A stretch of 52,057 nucleotides of DNA from NCBI RefSeq assembly GCF_014205635.1, contig NZ_JACIIV010000025.1:1-52057 (forward strand), read 5' to 3'. The notes under the pieces are model-generated. The model saw only the letters and a list, made by a program, of their open reading frames with translations. It was not told where the DNA came from and searched no databases. Positions within the stretch are counted from its first letter, which is position 1. Each line of letters opens with the position of its first letter. Made by a program: the position numbers and the translations under genes. This stretch comes from Polymorphobacter multimanifer (GTDB taxonomy: Bacteria > Pseudomonadota > Alphaproteobacteria > Sphingomonadales > Sphingomonadaceae). Positions 35,446 to 43,534 of this stretch are shown in pieces.

Positions 35446-36324
35446 GTGCACAAAAGCGCCACACACACCGCCGCGGGCGCCGACAGCGCCCGTCCCGAGG
35501 CGATCGAAGATCCATCCAACCTCTGGCTGGTGCACGCCATGTCATGGCGGCTGCTGCCGCTGGCGCTCAGGCTCGATATCCACCCCAACACCGTGTCCTT
35601 CACCGGCATGGGCTTCGGCCTTCTGGCCGGCTTCTGCTACTGGCACTGGCAGTCGCCACTGTTCGTCGTCGCCGGCTTCCTGCTCATGGTCGGCTGGCAT
35701 GTGATGGACGGGCTCGATGGCAAGCTCGCGCGCGCATCGGGCAAGGCCAGCCCGCTCGGCCGCGTCATCGACGGCATGTGCGATTATCTCGCCTTCATCT
35801 TCGTGCTGGCGCCCATCGCGCTCAGCTTTGCCGATTGGCAGCCGGTGCTGGCGCTCGCCGTCGTGTCGGGACTCTTTCACGCCGTCCAGTCCGCCTGGTA
35901 CGAAGCCGAGCGTGACGCCTGGAAGCGCCGCCTCACCGGCAACTTCGTCACCCCCATCCGCCCCCCCGGCCCGGCCATCGCCGCCGCCTATGATTGGGTC
36001 GAGGCCCGCTTCAACGCCGCCCACCGGCGGATGGACGCCGCCCTGGCAGCCCACCCCGGCCTGCTGCCGCGCTATCTCGACGCCACCGCCCCGCTTGTCC
36101 GCCGCCTGTCGATCCTCTCCGCCAACAACCGCACCGTCGCCATCGCCCTCGCCTGCCTCGCCGGCGATCCGCGCCTCTACTGGTATTGGGAGATCGCCGC
36201 CCTCACCGTCATCGCGCTGGTCATGGGCCGGCGGCTCCGCGCCCGCGAAGCGGCGCTGGCCAGCAGCAGCGGCACGGTGCTAGGTCAGGACACCTGTTCC
36301 CAGGGCACACTTCCCAAGGATTGA
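35446..36324 (+). CDS. CDP-alcohol phosphatidyltransferase family protein
   Basis: A 292-residue membrane enzyme. The full family motif D-x2-DG-x2-AR-x8-G-x3-D-x3-D is present in HVMDGLDGKLAR followed by PLGRVIDGMCD, so the metal and CDP binding site is intact. About six membrane helices form the first 200 residues, preceded by RLDIHPNTVSFTGM, the amphipathic entry helix of this family. An extra C-terminal segment (about 200-292), moderately hydrophobic, is not part of the core. Start GTG 35446 is a guess, since the frame is open to 35299. Divergent from the fusion gene. Substrates unknown; the neighbouring inositol genes suggest an inositol phospholipid or phosphodiester. Confidence 0.82.
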   Translation: MHKSATHTAAGADSARPEAIEDPSNLWLVHAMSWRLLPLALRLDIHPNTVSFTGMGFGLLAGFCYWHWQSPLFVVAGFLLMVGWHVMDGLDGKLARASGKASPLGRVIDGMCDYLAFIFVLAPIALSFADWQPVLALAVVSGLFHAVQSAWYEAERDAWKRRLTGNFVTPIRPPGPAIAAAYDWVEARFNAAHRRMDAALAAHPGLLPRYLDATAPLVRRLSILSANNRTVAIALACLAGDPRLYWYWEIAALTVIALVMGRRLRAREAALASSSGTVLGQDTCSQGTLPKD

Positions 36325-36333
36325 CGAGAGCCG

Positions 36334-38460
36334 ATGTCCGATCTGCCGACCCCGCCGCGCTGGCCCATCCTCGCCGCTGGCGCCGCAACGCTCCTGTGGC
36401 TGGCAATGATCATCGTCACGGCAATGCTCTTCCTCCCCGGCGCCACCATCCCCGCAAGCTTCGAGGCTTTCCCGGTCATTGCCGGCATCGCCCTCAACAT
36501 CGCCGCCCCGCTCACCGTCCTCTGGCTTGTCGCCACACGCCTGCGCGATACCAGCGCCGCCCAGGCCGCGCGCAACGCGCTGATGGCCGAGCAGGCGGAG
36601 TTCACCGCCCTCCGCCTCCGCGAAGGCGCCGACGCCCTCGCCGCGCTCGAAACGCGCCTGTCGGATTTCACCGGCCAGCTCACCGCCATGGCCAAGCCCG
36701 TCGAGCGCCAGCACGCAGCCCTCGCCACCAGCATCGCCGCCCTGCACGAATCCACCGCCAGCCTCACGGCCGCGGCCGAGCGTGCCGATGCCGCCACCCG
36801 CCAGCTGGGCCAGGAAACACCTGCCGCCACCGCCGCCGCCGAGGCCCTCACCATCCTGCTCGGCAGCGCCCAGGCGCTCCTCACCGGCGAAGTCAGCCGC
36901 GCCGACGGTCTCATCGCCAGCCTCGCCGCGCGCCTTGCCGAAGCGCGCATCGAAGCCAGCGCCACCGCGAGCGAAACCGAAGCCCGCCTCGAAGCCGTCA
37001 CCGCCGCTTCGGATGCCGCGCGCGCCGCCCTCGTCTCCCCGCTGGCGGAGCTCGACCAGGGCATCGACGCCGCCCTCGCGCGCACCGGGGAGGCCCTCGA
37101 CATCACGCGCGACGGCGTCCACGCCCAGACCAACGCCATCCTCGCCAGCATCGACCAGGCGCGCACCAGCATCGAGCATATCGGTGGCGAGGCCGCCAGC
37201 GCCATCGCCGCGCGGCTGGCCTCGCTCTGCGCCGGCCTCGCCAACCTCGGCACCAACCTCGACGAGCAGGCCGCGCGCGCCGCCACGCTGGTGGACGACC
37301 TCGGCGAGCGCTTCCAGAGCTTCGATGCCACGCTCGGCGCCAGCACCGACCGCGGCGACGCCATGCTCGCCAGCGTCACCGACCGGCTCGGCGATGTGCG
37401 CACCGCCATTGCCGGCCTCATCACCCCGGTCGCCGAGACCGAAGCCAGCCTCGATGGCCTGTCGGCCCGCCTTGCGCACCTCGATGACGGCGCCACAAGG
37501 CTGTTCGGCACCATGGACGAGCGCCTCCCCGCCACCGTGCCCGGCCTCGACGATCTCGCCAGCCGCCTCGCCCGCCTCCACGACGATGCCACTGCCCTCG
37601 CCGCCCCCATCGAAGCGGGCGCCGACACCATGGCGGCCGCCCATGCCCGGCTGCAGGAGGCTGCCGCCACCCTCGACGCCAGCGCCGACACGCTGGCGAA
37701 CCGGCTGGCCAGCGCCGAAGCCAGCCTCGCCGCCCTCACCCGCACGGCCGAAGACGATGCCCTCGCCGCCTCCGCCACCCTGCTCGACAGCTTCAGCCGC
37801 ATCCGCGAGATTGCCGGCCAGGCCGCGGGCACGATGCGCGAGACACTGGCCGGCGTCGTCGCCGAAGCCGAAGCCGCCCTCGATCAAGCCGGCACCAGCC
37901 GCGCCGAAATCGCCTTCGGCGCCCCCGTCCGCACCGCCATCGCCGCGCTCGAAGTCCAGCACGCCAACGCCGCCAGTGCGGCCCAGGTCGCCGCCGAGCG
38001 CGTCTCGTCGCGGCTGGTGGCGCTCACCCGCACCATGGCCGACATGGAAACCCATTTCGACAAGCGGCAGACCGAGATAAACATCCGCGAGCGCTCCGAT
38101 CTCGCCAAGCGCGCCACCACGCTTCTCGCCACGCTGCACGAAAGCGCCATCGACCTGTCGCGCCTGCTGGCACTCGACATCGAGGATCAGGACTACGAAG
38201 CCTGGCTCGCAGGCGACCGCAGCCGCTTCCTCCGCCGCCTCACCTCGGGCCTCGACGAGGAGACCGGCCGCGCCATCGCCCGCCACCTCGCCCACGACCC
38301 CGCCTTCCGCACCGACGCCACCCGCTTCGCCGAAGCCTTCGAAACCCTCATCGAACACGTCAGCACCGACCGCCAGGGCCGCCCCCTCGCCGCCACCCTG
38401 CTCGCTTCGGACCCGGGCAAGCTCTACCTCGCCCTCACCCAGGTGGTGAAGGGGGACTGA
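36334..38460 (+). CDS. Large coiled-coil membrane protein with two N-terminal membrane helices
   Basis: A 708-residue protein, 9 bases after the transferase gene and in the same direction. Two hydrophobic segments (about 11-34 and 47-66) are followed by roughly 480 residues of Ala/Leu/Glu-rich coiled coil with short heptad-like repeats. A distinct globular C-terminal domain (about 585-708, starting RSDLAKRATTLLATLHESA) completes it. This is the architecture of TipN, the Caulobacter polarity factor, but I see no specific sequence signature that proves it. The very repetitive composition makes family assignment by eye unsafe. The last part of its coding sequence (38301-38412) is duplicated at 39489-39600. 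Confidence 0.7.
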   Translation: MSDLPTPPRWPILAAGAATLLWLAMIIVTAMLFLPGATIPASFEAFPVIAGIALNIAAPLTVLWLVATRLRDTSAAQAARNALMAEQAEFTALRLREGADALAALETRLSDFTGQLTAMAKPVERQHAALATSIAALHESTASLTAAAERADAATRQLGQETPAATAAAEALTILLGSAQALLTGEVSRADGLIASLAARLAEARIEASATASETEARLEAVTAASDAARAALVSPLAELDQGIDAALARTGEALDITRDGVHAQTNAILASIDQARTSIEHIGGEAASAIAARLASLCAGLANLGTNLDEQAARAATLVDDLGERFQSFDATLGASTDRGDAMLASVTDRLGDVRTAIAGLITPVAETEASLDGLSARLAHLDDGATRLFGTMDERLPATVPGLDDLASRLARLHDDATALAAPIEAGADTMAAAHARLQEAAATLDASADTLANRLASAEASLAALTRTAEDDALAASATLLDSFSRIREIAGQAAGTMRETLAGVVAEAEAALDQAGTSRAEIAFGAPVRTAIAALEVQHANAASAAQVAAERVSSRLVALTRTMADMETHFDKRQTEINIRERSDLAKRATTLLATLHESAIDLSRLLALDIEDQDYEAWLAGDRSRFLRRLTSGLDEETGRAIARHLAHDPAFRTDATRFAEAFETLIEHVSTDRQGRPLAATLLASDPGKLYLALTQVVKGD
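38301..38412. repeat. Direct repeat A (copy 1; 3' part of the coiled-coil gene)
   Basis: About 112 bases within the coiled-coil gene that recur at 39489-39600 in the same orientation with roughly seven differences and one single-base gap (counted by eye). The longest identical block is about 66 bases. This copy is in an intact reading frame and is presumably the original. Confidence 0.9.
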
Positions 38461-38523
38461 CTCGTTGCAAATTCAGCCTCTGAAAGGTTATGTCGCGTTG
38501 TTTTTCCAAAAGGATAACTGAAA

Positions 38524-39270
38524 GTGCGCTTTTCCGATCTCAGTTTTCGAAGGCGTCATATCAGCCATTCAGTCAAGGATTATCGGAGGGTCGTTCGGCG
38601 CATGTTGCGCAGGATGCCGAATGACCGAGCGCTTGCTCTGGCCCAATCTATCGGTTCTGAAACCATGGAGGGTTTCGTCGCGCAGGGCGACGGCCATGTG
38701 GCCGCGCTGCGCCACCATGGCCTGACCGATGGCATGACGGTTTACGACGTGGGCTGTGGCTGCGGACGCACCGCGCAGGCATTGCGCAGGTCCGGGTGGC
38801 AGGGCCAATATGTTGGTGCAGACGTCGTCCGCGAGTTGCTGGACGAATTGAAGCGGCAGTGCCCGGGCTACGAAACGGTGTTGAACACCACCCCAACCAT
38901 CGTCGCGCCTGACGCCTCCATCGATCTGGTGTTCCACTGGTCCTTGTTCACGCATCTCTATCCGGCGGAATGCTATCTCTACATCGCCGATAGCTACCGT
39001 GCCCTCAAACCCGGCGGAAAACTGGTATTTTCCTTCCTCGAGATGGCGGATCCGGCGCACAACAGGGTATGGCAGAACAACCTCGACCACTTGCGTCGGG
39101 GGGATGCCGGTCAGCAACTCGACAACTTTCTCCACCGCGACTGGATCGCACGCTTTGCGCGTGACGCGGGATTCTCACTGCCGCAATTCACCGACGGCTC
39201 CGACGGCAGCAATCATCCGCAACTCTGGCAGGCTCTGGCTGTCATGGAAAAACCTGATGTAACGCGATGA
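38524..39270 (+). CDS. Class I SAM-dependent methyltransferase
   Basis: A 248-residue methyltransferase starting at GTG with AAGGA upstream. Motif I TVYDVGCGCGRTA (about residues 72-84), followed by an acidic motif II (VGADVV), the SIDLVFHWSLFTHL segment and the ALKPGGKLVFSF motif, are those of a Rossmann-like methyltransferase domain. The N-terminal 60 residues are basic (RRRHISHSVKDYRRVVRRML). Base composition is lower in GC than the neighbouring genes, and it sits between copies of the flanking gene ends, so it was probably acquired. Substrate unknown; not one of the ubiquinone or rRNA methyltransferases I recognise. Confidence 0.8.
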   Translation: MRFSDLSFRRRHISHSVKDYRRVVRRMLRRMPNDRALALAQSIGSETMEGFVAQGDGHVAALRHHGLTDGMTVYDVGCGCGRTAQALRRSGWQGQYVGADVVRELLDELKRQCPGYETVLNTTPTIVAPDASIDLVFHWSLFTHLYPAECYLYIADSYRALKPGGKLVFSFLEMADPAHNRVWQNNLDHLRRGDAGQQLDNFLHRDWIARFARDAGFSLPQFTDGSDGSNHPQLWQALAVMEKPDVTR

Positions 39271-39410
39271 TTTGATGATTGGATCAGGCGCATTCTTCAG
39301 CAGAGTTGCTGGCGAAGCGCCGATCAGTCATCTGCGATTTATGAGTCGTTCTTCTGGCATCGCTACCGCCGAAGCTTCAAAGCCGCCATTCGCCTTCCCA
39401 ACCAATTCCG

Positions 39411-39491
39411 GCCATTCAGCTTGTTTGAGCAATCTGCCAATTGCAGACCTTCATCCAGGTCTGAAGTCGCCTACCCCGCAAAACTCCCCGC
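39411..39491. repeat. Repeat C (copy 1; decayed copy of the matB 3' end and its flank)
   Basis: About 80 bases resembling 40115-40203: it begins with GCCATTCAGCTTG in both copies and ends with a near-identical block (CTACCCCGCAAAACTCCCCG here), which in the second copy is the reverse complement of the last codons and stop of matB. The middle is diverged. It abuts repeat copy B directly, placing the ends of two unrelated genes side by side in the order expected after a tandem duplication. The stretch 39271-39681, about 410 bases without an intact gene, consists mostly of this copy and copy B. Confidence 0.75.
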
Positions 39492-39600
39492 CTCCGCACC
39501 CACGCCACTTGCCTCGCCGAAGCCTTTGAAACCCTCATCGAACACGTCAGCACCGACCGCCAGGGCCGCCCCCTCGCCGCCACCCTGCTCGCCTCGGACC
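39489..39600. repeat. Direct repeat A (copy 2; fragment of the coiled-coil gene)
   Basis: Copy of 38301-38412, about 104 of 111 positions alike. Here it is an orphan fragment: it lacks the rest of the gene and no start precedes it. It lies upstream of the acetyltransferase gene and immediately after repeat copy C1. Confidence 0.9.
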
Positions 39601-39681
39601 AGCCGCAATGGTCTTGCCAGACCCTTGTCGTCAGCAAACGACGCCGTTTCGGAAATTGGCATCCGCGCGTTATTACGGGTG

Positions 39682-40101
39682 ATGGCTGAGATCCTCACAT
39701 ACGAAGACAGGCACTTTGCAGGTGTTGAAGCGCTCTGGGAGGAAGTGTTCCCAACGGACTCACCTTGGAACAAGGCAGCGGAAGCCATCCCGGCGAAACT
39801 CAAGGTCCAGCCCGAATTGTTCATTGTCGCCGAAGAAGCTGGTGACGTCATCGGGACCGTCATGGCAGGATATGACGGCCATAGAGGCTGGCTTTACACA
39901 GTTGCAGTCAAGCCTGAGCATCAAAGAAGGGGCATTGGCACGGCATTGTTGATCGAGGCCGAGATTCGCCTTTCGCGATCCGGCTGCAAGAAGACCAACT
40001 TGCAGATCAGGGCTGGCAATGAGGCTGTAGCAGCATTTTATCGGCGGCATGGCTATCTGGTTGAAGAGCGGATCAGCATGGGCAAGCGCTTTGACTGCTG
40101 A
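39682..40101 (+). CDS. GNAT-family acetyltransferase, YpeA-like
   Basis: A 139-residue N-acetyltransferase. The acetyl-CoA loop (HQRRGIGTALLIEAE, about residues 84-98) and the family-specific VMAGYDGHRGWLYTVAVKP plus AAFYRRHGYLVEERISMGK are those of YpeA-type proteins, small cytosolic GNATs of unknown substrate. I start at the ATG at 39682, which matches the N-terminus of relatives; upstream the same frame runs through repeat copy B. GC content is lower than in neighbouring genes. It is the cargo of the second duplicated unit. Confidence 0.87.
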   Translation: MAEILTYEDRHFAGVEALWEEVFPTDSPWNKAAEAIPAKLKVQPELFIVAEEAGDVIGTVMAGYDGHRGWLYTVAVKPEHQRRGIGTALLIEAEIRLSRSGCKKTNLQIRAGNEAVAAFYRRHGYLVEERISMGKRFDC

Positions 40102-40114
40102 CAACCCACTCACT

Positions 40115-40203
40115 GCCATTCAGCTTGCGCCAGCGTTTGCGGACTGCCGAACATCGTGCAAATCTGAACCCGTCCACCCTGCCTACCCCCCAAAACTCCC
40201 CGC
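40115..40203. repeat. Repeat C (copy 2; matB 3' end and flank)
   Basis: The second and probably original copy: it contains the stop and the last codons of matB (40183-40203) and 68 bases of flank. It corresponds to 39411-39491, with conserved ends and a diverged middle. Confidence 0.75.
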
Positions 40204-41688
40204 AAACCGCGCCCGCAGCCCCGCCTTCTGCACCTTGCCCATCGCATTCTTCGGCATCTCGTCCAGAAACACGAACCGCCGCGGCTGCTTGAACCGCGCC
40301 AGCCGGTCAGCAATCGCCGCCTGCAGCGCCGCCCCATCATCAAACCCCAGCTCCGCCGCCACGATGATCGCCACCACCCCCTCGCCAAGGTCGGGATGCG
40401 GCGCGCCGATCACCGCCGATTCCTTCACTTGCGGCAGCTCGTCGAGCGCCGCCTCCACCTCGGCCGGATAGACGTTGAAGCCCCCACAAATGATCAGATC
40501 CTTGCCGCGCCCCACAATCGACACATAGCCGCGCGCATCGATCATCCCGAGATCGCCCGACACGAACCAGCCACCCCGAAACTCCGCCGCGGTCTTCTCG
40601 GGCATCCGCCAATAGCCGCCGAACACATTGGGCCCGGCAATCTCGATCATCCCCACCTCGCCCGCCGGCAGCGCCGCACCCGTCACCGGATCGGCAATCC
40701 TTATCGAAACCCCCGGCAGCGCCGGCCCCACCGTCCCCGCAATCCGCTCGCCGTCATAGGGGTTCGACGTGTTCATCCCCGTCTCGGTCATCCCGTAGCG
40801 CTCCAGGATCGCATGGCCGGTGCGCGCCGAAAATGCCCGGTGCACCTCGGCCGAAAGCGGCGCCGATCCCGACACGAACAGCCGCATGTGCTGCACCAGC
40901 CGCCGCTCGAACGCCGGCGTATCGAGCAGCCGGATATAATAGGTCGGCACCCCCATCATCACACTGGCCTGCGGCAGTGCCGCCAGCACCGCGTTCACGG
41001 CAAATTGCGGCTGGAAGATCATCGACGCCCCCGCCGCCAGCACCACATTGGTCGCCACGAAAAGCCCATGCGTATGAAAGATCGGCAGCGCATGCAGCAG
41101 CACATCATCCGCCGAAAACGCCCAGGCCTCACGCAACGTCAGTGCATTCGACGCCAGATTGCCATGGCTCAGCATCGCCCCCTTCGAGCGGCCAGTGGTG
41201 CCTGACGTGTAGAGGATCGCCGCCATCGCATTGTCGGGCACGTCGAGCGTCTCGAAGTCCGGCGCCATCGTCGCCACCAGCGCGCCCCAGCTGCCGCCGT
41301 CATCCCCCAGCGTCTCCACCCGCGCAACACCCGCCGCCGCCGCCACCCCCCGGCTGTCCTCCGCCCGCGCCGCCTCGCACACGAACAGCGCCGGCTCGGC
41401 ATCACGCAAAAAATAATCGAGCTCACCCGCCGGATACGCCGGGTTGAGCGGCAGGAACACCGCCCCCGCCCGCAAACACCCCAGATACAGCAGCAGCATC
41501 TCGAAGCGCTTCTCGCACTGCACCGCCACCCGGTCCCCCGGTCCCACCCCGCACGCCCGCAGCGCCTGCGCATGCCGCGCCGATGCCGCCGCCACATCGG
41601 CATAGGTCGCAGCAGCACCATCCGGCAGCTGCGCAAAAACGCGCGCGCCGTGGCGGCTCAGGTCGAGCGTGTCGAAAAGATTGGCCAT
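40183..41688 (-). CDS. matB: Malonyl-CoA synthetase-like acyl-CoA ligase
   Basis: About 501 residues from ATG 41688 (the upstream ATG at 41700 adds four). An adenylate-forming enzyme. The phosphate loop YTSGTTGRSKGAMLSHGN, the A5 block RYGMTETGMNTSNPYDGER and the hinge VGRGKDLIICGGFNVYPAEVE are present, as is the catalytic Lys in PKNAMGKVQK near the C-terminus. The MNTSNPYDGER and SGSAPLSAEVHRAF segments favour malonyl-CoA synthetase (MatB), which makes malonyl-CoA from malonate, over a general fatty-acyl ligase. It is the last gene of a minus-strand run with a DUF885 protein and a TonB receptor. Confidence 0.82.
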   Translation of the reverse strand: MANLFDTLDLSRHGARVFAQLPDGAAATYADVAAASARHAQALRACGVGPGDRVAVQCEKRFEMLLLYLGCLRAGAVFLPLNPAYPAGELDYFLRDAEPALFVCEAARAEDSRGVAAAAGVARVETLGDDGGSWGALVATMAPDFETLDVPDNAMAAILYTSGTTGRSKGAMLSHGNLASNALTLREAWAFSADDVLLHALPIFHTHGLFVATNVVLAAGASMIFQPQFAVNAVLAALPQASVMMGVPTYYIRLLDTPAFERRLVQHMRLFVSGSAPLSAEVHRAFSARTGHAILERYGMTETGMNTSNPYDGERIAGTVGPALPGVSIRIADPVTGAALPAGEVGMIEIAGPNVFGGYWRMPEKTAAEFRGGWFVSGDLGMIDARGYVSIVGRGKDLIICGGFNVYPAEVEAALDELPQVKESAVIGAPHPDLGEGVVAIIVAAELGFDDGAALQAAIADRLARFKQPRRFVFLDEMPKNAMGKVQKAGLRARFAGSFGG

Positions 41689-41765
41689 CACCCAGAACAC
41701 CTCATGCCGCCGGCGTCACCACCGGCGGCAGAAGTTGTCCATATCCCGATGCGGAGGTCCAGCGG

Positions 41766-43472
41766 CTATTGCGCCGGCAGCGGATCGGCCTTCCAGAAGT
41801 GCTGCACTTCATTGTCGAGCCCGGTCATCTCCCAGCGGAGCAGGCTCATCTGCACGCGCCCGGCCGCCATGAAGTCGTCATGGAAGGTCTTCAGCACGAA
41901 CTTGTCGCGCTGCTGCACCTTCACATCGGCGATCAGCTTCGACATCTCGATCATCCCGATCGTGTAGCCAAGCCCATAGCCGGGCGGGCGCCGCAGATAG
42001 ATTTCCGCATCCACCCGCGCCACATTGTTGTCGAGCCAGGGTGTCAGCGTCTTCCAGCGATCGACGATCTGCTGCAAATTGGCCCGGTTGAGCTGCAGGT
42101 CGATATCCCCCGCCACCCGCACCGCGCGGAAGATGCCGAAGATGTCGATCAGCTCGCGCACCCGCGGAATATCCTCGAAGAAGCCGAGCCGCTGCGCCGC
42201 TTCCTCCAGATAAACACCCCAGCCCTCGTTGCGCACGCCATCGGCAATCGTCGCGCGAATGGGGTTCTTCACCCGCTTCGCCATCTGCCCGTCAAAGGCA
42301 TGGCCGGGGATCGTCGCATGGAAATAATCGGGCGAAGGATCGCGGAACTGCACCTCCTCCCAGAAGTTGCGCCCGCCATCGCGGACGATCCATGGCACAT
42401 TGACATAGAGCTTGCCGATGTCCGCGGGCACGGTGATGATCTCTTCCTTCGCCAGGAAGGTGCGGATGCGCCGGTCGGTCTCCTTCTTCAGCGCCTCATA
42501 TTCGGCTTCGGATGCCGCCGGCTTCAGCTCGGGCAAATTGCGGTTGCGGTGCTTTTCCAGCGCGTGCTGCGCCCACAGCCGCTCGGTTTCGCGCGCGCCC
42601 AGCACCAGCAGGTCATCGGTGTTGTAGGGCAGCAGCTTCACATTCTTCAGATACCAGTTGAAGTTCGCCTTCCCCACGCCCGCCGGCGCTGTCCAGCGGC
42701 CCCGGTTGGCCTTCAGATGCGCTTCCAGCTCCACGGCGGCGCGCTTGGCGGCTTCGAGATCGGCCACCAGCTCGGGTTGCGCGGTGCGCGCCCGGCCCAG
42801 CATGTCGTCATACCAGCCGATCACACCCGCCGGCGGCACCGGCCGATACGGCATCCCATGCCCCACGCCATCGGCATTGCGCAGGTTGAACAGCGCCAGC
42901 GTCACGAAGTCCGCCGGCACATTCTGCAGATTCGCCTTGGCACCCTGCACCAGCAGCGGAATATCCTGCAGCCCGCGCTTGATCTTCGCCAGATCCTGTC
43001 CGGTGGCCGGCAGATCGGCATAGGCGACCGACTGCATCTGGTCGACATAAAAGCCCGGGTCGCGCTCCCAGGGCTTGCCGACCTGCAGCGTGAAATGCTG
43101 CTGCAGCATCTTGGCGCGCACCGCCAGCCAGTCGACCTGCTGTGATCGATCCCACGACGCGACGTTCATGTCCTCCATGCGCGAAAGATAGCTGGCCATC
43201 TCGGTCCGCCGCTTCGCCACCGTGGCCGCACTGAAGTCCCGCACCCGCGAAGGCACGCCCACACTGTCATCGCCGTCGGCCGGGCTCAGATTCTGCCAGC
43301 GCATGAAGTCCGCATAAAGCGTTGCCATGTCCTGGTAGCTGCCACGGCCCTTGGGTGGCCCGGCCCGTTCGGACTCGGCCATCGGCGTGGCCAGTGCCGA
43401 TTGCGCCGCCGCCGGCATGCTGGCAAGCGCCAGCACCGCCAATGCGGACGCGGTAGCCAAGGTCTTCAACAT
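41766..43472 (-). CDS. Exported DUF885 family protein, degenerate metal site (paralogue 1)
   Basis: A 568-residue protein with a Sec signal peptide (residues 1-23, ending AAAQ). DUF885 proteins have a gluzincin-like fold related to metallopeptidases; canonical members carry HExxPGHH followed downstream by an EGWA-type Glu. Here the first site reads HATIPGHAFD (about residues 383-392): the Glu is replaced by Ala. The downstream region NEGWGVYLEEAAQRLGF is preserved. Loss of the Glu argues against ordinary zinc peptidase activity. It lies between a TonB receptor gene upstream (62-base gap) and matB downstream. Function unknown. Confidence 0.85.
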   Translation of the reverse strand: MLKTLATASALAVLALASMPAAAQSALATPMAESERAGPPKGRGSYQDMATLYADFMRWQNLSPADGDDSVGVPSRVRDFSAATVAKRRTEMASYLSRMEDMNVASWDRSQQVDWLAVRAKMLQQHFTLQVGKPWERDPGFYVDQMQSVAYADLPATGQDLAKIKRGLQDIPLLVQGAKANLQNVPADFVTLALFNLRNADGVGHGMPYRPVPPAGVIGWYDDMLGRARTAQPELVADLEAAKRAAVELEAHLKANRGRWTAPAGVGKANFNWYLKNVKLLPYNTDDLLVLGARETERLWAQHALEKHRNRNLPELKPAASEAEYEALKKETDRRIRTFLAKEEIITVPADIGKLYVNVPWIVRDGGRNFWEEVQFRDPSPDYFHATIPGHAFDGQMAKRVKNPIRATIADGVRNEGWGVYLEEAAQRLGFFEDIPRVRELIDIFGIFRAVRVAGDIDLQLNRANLQQIVDRWKTLTPWLDNNVARVDAEIYLRRPPGYGLGYTIGMIEMSKLIADVKVQQRDKFVLKTFHDDFMAAGRVQMSLLRWEMTGLDNEVQHFWKADPLPAQ

Positions 43473-43534
43473 GGGGTTCCCTCCCTGATAAGTGCCGCCG
43501 GCAGGGTGCGCCCCGCCGGCGTTGTTGTCAGCCC

